Assembly (NCBI GenBank): GCA_030619185.1
Contig: JAUXBW010000036.1
Span: forward strand, 1 to 11,759
DNA: 11,759 bases
DNA from: Methyloprofundus sp.
Lineage (GTDB): Bacteria > Pseudomonadota > Gammaproteobacteria > Methylococcales > Methylomonadaceae
Reading direction: 5' to 3'
The position numbers and the translations under genes are program-made. This document shows, one piece after another, positions 7,572-11,759 of the stretch (positions are counted from its first letter, which is position 1; the number at the start of each line of letters is the position of its first letter). The notes under the pieces are model-generated. The model was given only the letters and a program-made list of their open reading frames with translations, was not told the origin of the DNA and did not search any database.

Positions 7572-7925
7572 TCACTCGCAATTAATACTTTTAGGTTTAA
7601 AGTAAGCAGCTATGATTACTGTCAAAACCCCCTCCATCCCGGCAAACAGAGCTTGGCTCTCATGGATCGTTGCGAGAATAGTAGTTCCTGCCACTCCATC
7701 ACTGACTGCTGCTACAAATAACAATGTTATAGATAAAATTAAAGCAGAAAGAGCAATAAACGCAATGCGTCTTCTACTTTTAAATTTATTCCTGGCACAC
7801 CTGATTAAATTGGCTTTTTCCTCATGTGAGAGGTTTTCATTTACAATAAGCTCCATAATAACTCTTACAGGATCCCTGTCTTCGCCAATAGAACTTTCTT
7901 TATCCAGTGTTATATCACTGTTCAT
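7572..7925 (-). CDS. Small two-helix membrane protein, copy A of a tandem pair
   Basis: A 117-residue protein from ATG 7925, with an AAGGTGGG ribosome site close upstream. The layout mirrors its neighbour: a charged N-terminal region with EDRDP at 15-19, a basic KFKSRRR cluster before the first hydrophobic segment (about 54-73), a DGVAGTT loop, and a second segment (about 91-109) containing SQALF and MEGVLT. Conservation with copy B is strongest in the helices and loop and ends at AAYF; the tail here (KPKSINCE) differs completely, as if replaced or frameshifted. The gap to copy B is 122 bases and each gene has its own ribosome site. The same-strand micro-ORF upstream may be co-transcribed. 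Function unknown; the calling as a real gene rests on the ribosome site and paralogy. Confidence 0.8.
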   Translation of the reverse strand: MNSDITLDKESSIGEDRDPVRVIMELIVNENLSHEEKANLIRCARNKFKSRRRIAFIALSALILSITLLFVAAVSDGVAGTTILATIHESQALFAGMEGVLTVIIAAYFKPKSINCE

Positions 7926-8063
7926 AACCCACCTTTATATATTGAATACCCAGTTTATTCACGAGGGATGCCAAGCTTTCCTATATGCCAGATGAACAGT
8001 CAGACTAGGTAGTCACTTCACTTTAAAGCTTACATTCGCGTCTAGAGCATAATAAGGAACTCA

Positions 8064-8202
8064 TCATTTCCAGCTTCCATCAGCTTGGCAAGTTAACCCA
8101 GCAACTATTGTTCCGTTTGGATACAGTACCCCATTCATATAGTAATCAGCACTAACAACTATACTCATTATTATCTTTTATTAACTTCGCTATTAATTCC
8201 AT
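8064..8202 (-). pseudogene. Micro-ORF with a strong ribosome site, split by a +1 frame change
   Basis: On the minus strand ATG 8202 is preceded by GGGGTGA (8208-8214) at five bases, one of the best initiation sites in the window. It opens MELIAKLIKDNNEYSC and stops at 8152. A second frame overlaps it from ATG 8168 and runs 34 codons to TGA at 8064, ending in GLTCQADGSWK. Removing one base near the overlap would join them into a single peptide of about 45 residues with an amphipathic start and a compact C-terminal half. It could be a decayed gene, a sequencing indel in the AAAAG run, two coupled peptides, or programmed frameshifting. I do not recognise the sequence. It sits upstream of the two membrane-protein genes on the same strand. 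Confidence 0.4.
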
Positions 8203-8328
8203 AATTTTCACCCCATCTGCTGCATAACAAAACAGGCGTAGTCAATCCATCTTCCTTCCTACCCCTCTTATCTCAATAAAATTCTTAATCCTATATATTT
8301 AGCATAGACTATAAATGCTCAAGATGCC

Positions 8329-8344
8329 TGACCCAAATGGGTCA
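8329..8344. promoter_or_regulatory. 16-bp palindrome, candidate operator
   Basis: TGACCCA-AA-TGGGTCA has perfect seven-base arms around two bases and lies in the non-coding region upstream of the minus-strand micro-ORF. Size and symmetry fit a dimeric transcription factor site. I cannot assign it to a known regulator. Confidence 0.4.
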
Positions 8345-8368
8345 AAATTCAATTTATTTAATAATTTG

Positions 8369-8377
8369 TGTGGATAA
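8369..8377 (-). promoter_or_regulatory. Single perfect DnaA-box match (TTATCCACA)
   Basis: TGTGGATAA on the plus strand is the exact complement of the consensus DnaA box. It is isolated; no second box, dnaA/dnaN gene or iteron cluster is present, so it is not an origin. A chance occurrence is plausible (roughly 0.09 expected in a window of this size). Confidence 0.3.
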
Positions 8378-8478
8378 TGCGCAATAAATACCCCATATAT
8401 TGCGTAGGTTTTTTCTTCAAAGCCTGGATTAAAAATACAGGGTGCGGTGGATGCTTAAGAATAACCAACTGGAAATAA
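8377..8478 (+). other. Possible 33-residue Cys-containing peptide ORF, probably repeat-derived
   Basis: ATG 8377 opens a 33-codon frame with KYPIYCVGFFF, then KAWIKNTGCGGC and ITNWK before TAA at 8476-8478. There is no good ribosome site, only TGTGGATA. The KAWI segment comes from GCCTGGATT, a sequence often found in dispersed non-coding repeats, so translation is doubtful. It is listed because three cysteines and a compact composition are unusual for random AT-rich DNA. Confidence 0.2.
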
Positions 8479-8496
8479 GGGAGATGGAAATAAATA
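8479..8496 (+). repeat. Second copy of the GGGAGCTGGAAATAAATA motif
   Basis: GGGAGATGGAAATAAATA matches 7007-7024 at 17 of 18 bases, in the same orientation. A shorter TGGAAATAA also lies immediately upstream at 8470-8478, giving two copies 15 bases apart. No inverted partner is seen here, so this could be a solo end of the element at 7006-7064. Confidence 0.45.
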
Positions 8497-9053
8497 GTTT
8501 TCATGGAGAGTTGAATGATACCATCAGGATTTATTGAAACTGATGCGTTGTTTAACCACAGTTTCATCGTTTTTCAGGTAATTGACCTATTAACCCTAAG
8601 CTGTCTTAAACGAATGATAAACAGGTTGGCTTATTACTTGTACCCAAGCTAGACGTTAGAGGTAATATTTTATTCGTAGAAAGATTTAACTGTCTTTCTG
8701 GCTTACATGTGTGCACAGTTTTTCCCTAACATGATTACATCAATGAAAAACAGGTTCTTGTGATATACACTAAAAATAAACGCAATAACTAACTTGCCCT
8801 ACAAGAAAAATAATGTTATAAGTCGACACAGGCTTTTGGTATTTCCTAATGCTGGAGAGCGCGATTCCGACTCTTCCTAAAAATCTAAATCCATGGCCTT
8901 TATCAGAATTTTAATTTGCTTTAGATCCCTGAAGCTCAAAAACTGATTTTCATTATTTCATGTGGTTTTTAGTACCCAAACATAGTTAAATTATCAGGTT
9001 TTACGCAGGATTATTCTTCATATTTAAGGAACATAACAAGCTACACAACCATA

Positions 9054-9068
9054 TTGCGCAACGCGCAA
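9054..9068. promoter_or_regulatory. TTGCGC-AAC-GCGCAA operator candidate
   Basis: A perfect inverted repeat with six-base arms and a three-base centre ends 13 bases before the TATAAT at 9082-9087. It covers the place where a -35 element would be. No TTGACA-like -35 is present, so the site could bind an activator replacing it, or a repressor occluding polymerase. The half-site ATTGCGCA recurs in inverted orientation at 8378-8385. Confidence 0.45.
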
Positions 9069-9081
9069 ATAAAATCCCTTA

Positions 9082-9087
9082 TATAAT
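9082..9087 (+). promoter_or_regulatory. Putative -10 box of the rightward operon
   Basis: TATAAT lies 62 bases before the start of the 816-residue protein gene, giving a leader of roughly 55 bases. The -35 position (about 9059-9064, CAACGC) does not match consensus and overlaps the palindrome at 9054-9068. Confidence 0.45.
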
Positions 9088-9149
9088 ATTGAAGCAATTA
9101 TGCTTGGACACTCAATACCAAAAAAGCTGTAAACAAAAGGGAGAGTGTA

Positions 9150-11600
9150 ATGACAACTATTTTTTTGAATAGCAATAATTTCCCATCTACAACAAAGGAA
9201 GATGAGCAGAAACTATCATCATCTCTGGGCGACATTCTTGCAAAAGATTATAACGGTAATTTTTTTGCCACACTAGGTCAATACCAACGTATATTGGCAG
9301 ACAATAATCAACGAGAGCGATGGTCAGAGATTCAGAGTAAACTGGTCACACTGTTCAAGTGTGGCACTCCCGAAGTTATTAATGGCCCAATGATAGGCAT
9401 ACCTGTCTCCCTCCGTGATAGCGACTATTTCAAGAAATTGGCTGAGTCTAAAGGTGAAGAACGGTCAGTGATTGCCAATATCGAATGGATGGCTACGGCA
9501 TGGAATGCCACCTTCGCCGATACCGGTTTATGGATGGGTAAGACATTTGAACCCGTATCACGCGAAACTGTAGCGCAAAAAACGGCTAATGATGAACAAA
9601 TGCTGGCCGTGTATGATGTGCAGAGCACCCGTATTGGTCGTAATTTTTTTCGTGAGCCAACTGACCCCAATGCTCTGCAAGCAATTAGCCTGCCAGCACT
9701 CACTGAATTATGGAAATTAAAAGCTCGCCCAATGACTCCAGAAGCTAGTGGATTTGATGGTGAATTATCAGCGAAAAACCTGCTAAAAGAAAAAGCGATC
9801 CCTTATAGTAAAACTGGTGGTTACTTCCTCTGTAATCCAGGCAGCTCAGTTGTGCCAGAAATGGCTGGCAAACAAGTCTATCAGCTTAACTACCGATGGC
9901 CCGACCTAGGCCCGACCTATCCGATGACACGCCTGGTTGATGAATTGGTGCGTATAGATGAAGGCATTTATCTTGGTCAGCTAGTATATGCGACAAAACA
10001 CTATAGCCTGGGAGAATTTACACTGCCTGGCGGTCAGGTAGTCTCTTTAGGTGACTCATACCCTCACGACTCCTTGCTGGAAAATATCAAACGTTTTGTA
10101 CCCATAGACATCCCTAATGATAACAACCATTACGGTTACCAGAACAATGGATTCTTTCTAATGATTGATCCAGATAATGCCAAACAATTTTATGCCGATG
10201 ATGCATTTCCACAACTACGGCCCAAGCCAGGAGAAATTGGCTATAGTGAATTGGGATATGATCAGTTACCCCCTAAGGCAGCTACTGAAACAATACCAAC
10301 AGCCGATGCGCGCGTACAAAACTGGACTGATATTACTGATTGGAATAATGGCTGGAAACAGAACCAGGCTTTGAAGCAAAAATTTACCACCTTAATTCTG
10401 GAGGAATCGCCTAAGGGAGATACCGGTGTTGCAGCAATGCTAAATAAGGGTGAATCTGTGTTACAAATGCTACAGCGTTTCAGCAGTGATATTTCCGCTC
10501 AAAGTAATCCAGAGGATGAACTTGAGCATTTTGAGAAACTTAACCGCCTATTTCGCTGTGGTGTTGCACCGACGGTTGAAAATGGCATATTTCAAGGGCA
10601 TGGTGAACGGGGCTACAATGTCCGCGTAGATAGTACTGAATTCGGGGACTGGTATGGTGAAAAGACGCAAACTACTGGCTTTGACTATTATCATGGTGCA
10701 ACATTAAACCTGCACTGTGGATTTAGTGAAACATTCTGCCCTGACCCGAAGGATAGCCCCACTGAGGAGCACATTTTCCCCACCAGGCTTTCTGACTTGC
10801 TGGATGATCAAAGCATGCCCAATGTATTGAACATAATGTGGCACAATATCGGTAAATACATCTTTCCTTGGGCGGGTAAATCCTACGAAAAAATATCGGC
10901 TCGCAAGCTAAGCATGTTTCTTGATGAAAGTGATGATTTAGCCAGGCGCTACCCTAAACGTGTTAACGAATTAAAAATGCACCCAGCCAGTGCCCCGCAT
11001 TATGCTTTAGTGAAAAAAAATGCTCATCATCACTGGGACAGTTCAGGGGTGTATGCCGAACACCTAAAGAGTGGTAGCTGGGATGCAGGCATGAGCGATG
11101 AAGACAAAGCTTTTTGGCAACAGGAAGCTTCTCATTGGATTGATGGCAATAATATTCAGGATAAACGTGTTATTGCTGCAGACCCACTGATGAACATAGT
11201 CGATATGAACTATCGAGTTCCAGACGCTTCTTTACAAGCTGTATCAGCAGCTGGGCCATCGCCATTTGCACGCCAAGGTTATATTTTCCTCGGCGTTGGG
11301 GAGCGTGAGTCAATTCTGCCGATGAATAACGGCGAGCAAAAAAAGCAGGTATTTCAGTTTCATTACCGTTTCCCGATGATCGGTGGACCCACTCCAATTG
11401 GGTTATGCCTAGATGAAGTGGTTGAAATAGCCGACGGACTTTATCTCGGCCAATTAATCTACTCCACTGCAATACAGGTACCTTTCCAGTCTTCAGTCGA
11501 TCCGGCTGAGTTTAAATATCAATTATTTGGTTATTTTCTTTTACTTGATGATGCCTGGCAGTATCATCGGCTTGCAATAGGCCTGGATACACTAGATTAA
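9150..11600 (+). CDS. Large protein of two diverged tandem modules, function unknown
   Basis: An 816-residue protein from ATG 9150 with AGGGAGA upstream. It has no signal peptide or membrane segment. It is built from two related modules, about 20-355 and 430-816. Matching landmarks are LFKCG (C71) and LFRCG (C470); GLWMGKTF near 126 and GDWYGEKT near 499; NYRWPDLGP with VDELVRIDEGIYLGQL (247-278) and HYRFPMIGG with LDEVVEIADGLYLGQL (738-769); and NNGFFLMID (332-340) and LFGYFLLLD (792-800). The second module carries about 90 extra residues, including a His-rich KKNAHHHWD near 622-630. The order of a GxMxG/WxGK-type motif followed by a VDxGxxLGxx strand pair and a final aromatic FFLxxD strand recalls GXWXG/DUF4334 proteins, but this is a by-eye comparison. 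It probably heads an operon with the next gene, 18 bases downstream. Confidence 0.9.
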   Translation: MTTIFLNSNNFPSTTKEDEQKLSSSLGDILAKDYNGNFFATLGQYQRILADNNQRERWSEIQSKLVTLFKCGTPEVINGPMIGIPVSLRDSDYFKKLAESKGEERSVIANIEWMATAWNATFADTGLWMGKTFEPVSRETVAQKTANDEQMLAVYDVQSTRIGRNFFREPTDPNALQAISLPALTELWKLKARPMTPEASGFDGELSAKNLLKEKAIPYSKTGGYFLCNPGSSVVPEMAGKQVYQLNYRWPDLGPTYPMTRLVDELVRIDEGIYLGQLVYATKHYSLGEFTLPGGQVVSLGDSYPHDSLLENIKRFVPIDIPNDNNHYGYQNNGFFLMIDPDNAKQFYADDAFPQLRPKPGEIGYSELGYDQLPPKAATETIPTADARVQNWTDITDWNNGWKQNQALKQKFTTLILEESPKGDTGVAAMLNKGESVLQMLQRFSSDISAQSNPEDELEHFEKLNRLFRCGVAPTVENGIFQGHGERGYNVRVDSTEFGDWYGEKTQTTGFDYYHGATLNLHCGFSETFCPDPKDSPTEEHIFPTRLSDLLDDQSMPNVLNIMWHNIGKYIFPWAGKSYEKISARKLSMFLDESDDLARRYPKRVNELKMHPASAPHYALVKKNAHHHWDSSGVYAEHLKSGSWDAGMSDEDKAFWQQEASHWIDGNNIQDKRVIAADPLMNIVDMNYRVPDASLQAVSAAGPSPFARQGYIFLGVGERESILPMNNGEQKKQVFQFHYRFPMIGGPTPIGLCLDEVVEIADGLYLGQLIYSTAIQVPFQSSVDPAEFKYQLFGYFLLLDDAWQYHRLAIGLDTLD

Positions 11601-11618
11601 ATAAACGGGAGAAAAAAA

Positions 11619-11759
11619 ATGAGCAAAGACAGCGCAAACCGAGGTGGTATTTACATTGACCTTGAAAGTGGTGAGGCGGATCTATCTTCCCTTACCGATA
11701 ATATCTCCACCTTCCCAATAAAAAATCACCACCCTGATAAGATACTCACACTGGATGAC
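11619..11759 (+). CDS. Unidentified protein, N-terminal fragment
   Basis: ATG 11619 follows a GGGAG ribosome site (11607-11611) and opens a 47-codon frame that runs off the window without a stop. The visible residues are soluble and acidic, beginning MSKDSANRGGIYIDLESG, with an HHPDK further on. There is no signal peptide or recognisable motif. The 18-base gap and strand imply co-transcription and possibly a joint function with the 816-residue protein. The family cannot be called from this fragment. Confidence 0.7.
   Translation, partial: MSKDSANRGGIYIDLESGEADLSSLTDNISTFPIKNHHPDKILTLDD

Larger units (their letters stand above)
7926..9149. other. AT-rich intergenic region between divergent operons
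   Basis: About 1.2 kb with no convincing gene longer than 60 codons. It contains a split micro-ORF (8064-8202), a 16-bp palindrome (8329-8344), a DnaA-box match (8369-8377), a possible repeat-derived peptide ORF (8377-8478), the repeated GGGAGATGGAAATAAATA motif (8479-8496), and the operator and -10 box of the rightward operon (9054-9087). From about 8500 to 9050 I see only weak hairpins and stop-rich frames. Confidence 0.6.

Noticed and set aside
7612..7995. 127-codon plus-strand frame opposite the membrane-protein gene
   Set aside because: It is antisense to a gene supported by a ribosome site and a paralogue, and has no ribosome site of its own.
8369..8377. Replication origin suggested by the DnaA box
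   Set aside because: A single box without iterons, an unwinding region or replication genes does not make an origin.
8358..8567. 69-codon minus-strand open frame in the intergenic region
   Set aside because: No ribosome site before ATG 8567, low-complexity hydrophobic composition, and it crosses the repeat motifs; it looks like chance translation of AT-rich DNA.
8536..8575. Terminator-like GAAACTG/CAGTTTC hairpin followed by TTTTT
   Set aside because: The stem is short with a 16-base loop, the T-run is offset from the stem, and no gene ends upstream on the plus strand.
8678..8699. AGAAAGA/TCTTTCT hairpin
   Set aside because: AT-rich seven-base stem with no T-tract and no adjacent gene end; expected by chance in this composition.
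8851..8878. GC-richer stretch with GCGATTCCGACTC resembling a tRNA T-arm
   Set aside because: No cloverleaf, acceptor stem or anticodon arm can be built around it.
8849..8914. 21-codon plus-strand frame ending NLNPWPLSEF
   Set aside because: The composition looks protein-like, but there is no ribosome site, no promoter and no recognised family; at most a gene remnant.

Overview
The window looks like a moderately AT-rich proteobacterial chromosome, most likely a gammaproteobacterium. This rests on Shine-Dalgarno-led genes, compact operons, sigma70-like -10 boxes and a CCTCC/GGAGG hairpin repeat of a type common between proteobacterial genes. I cannot name the genus. There is no rRNA, tRNA, CRISPR array, transposase or recognisable phage gene.

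Left block (1-6828, minus strand): an apparent three-gene operon read right to left. It runs from a PhoD-like metallophosphatase (6828-5161), to a 1160-residue fusion of a cholesterol-oxidase-like GMC flavin oxidoreductase with a C-terminal alpha/beta hydrolase (5060-1578), to a second, unrelated calcineurin-like metallophosphoesterase (1515 to beyond base 1). None has a recognisable signal peptide, so the products are predicted to be cytoplasmic. Together they suggest chemistry on an alcohol/ester/phosphoester substrate, perhaps a lipid or sterol-like molecule, but the substrate is not determined by the sequence.

Middle block (6829-9149): first, a 264-base gap with a -10 box, a hairpin repeat and a 13-bp inverted repeat. 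Then two tandem paralogous small two-helix membrane proteins (7449-7093 and 7925-7572, minus strand, about 48% identical over 109 columns). Upstream of them lies a ribosome-binding-site-equipped micro-ORF that appears split by a +1 frame change (8202-8064). The rest of this 1.2-kb AT-rich region has no convincing large gene. It holds a 16-bp palindrome, a perfect DnaA-box 9-mer, a second copy of the GGGAGCTGGAAATAAATA motif, and the promoter/operator of the rightward operon.

Right block (9150-11759, plus strand): an 816-residue protein built from two diverged tandem copies of one module. I do not recognise it with certainty; its motif order recalls GXWXG/DUF4334 proteins. It is followed 18 bases later by the start of another gene that runs off the window. 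A TTGCGC-AAC-GCGCAA palindrome just upstream of a TATAAT box is the best candidate control site for this operon.

The most distinctive items are the GMC/hydrolase fusion with a cysteine at the hydrolase nucleophile position, the duplicated 816-residue protein, and the micro-ORF plus twin membrane proteins between the two operons.
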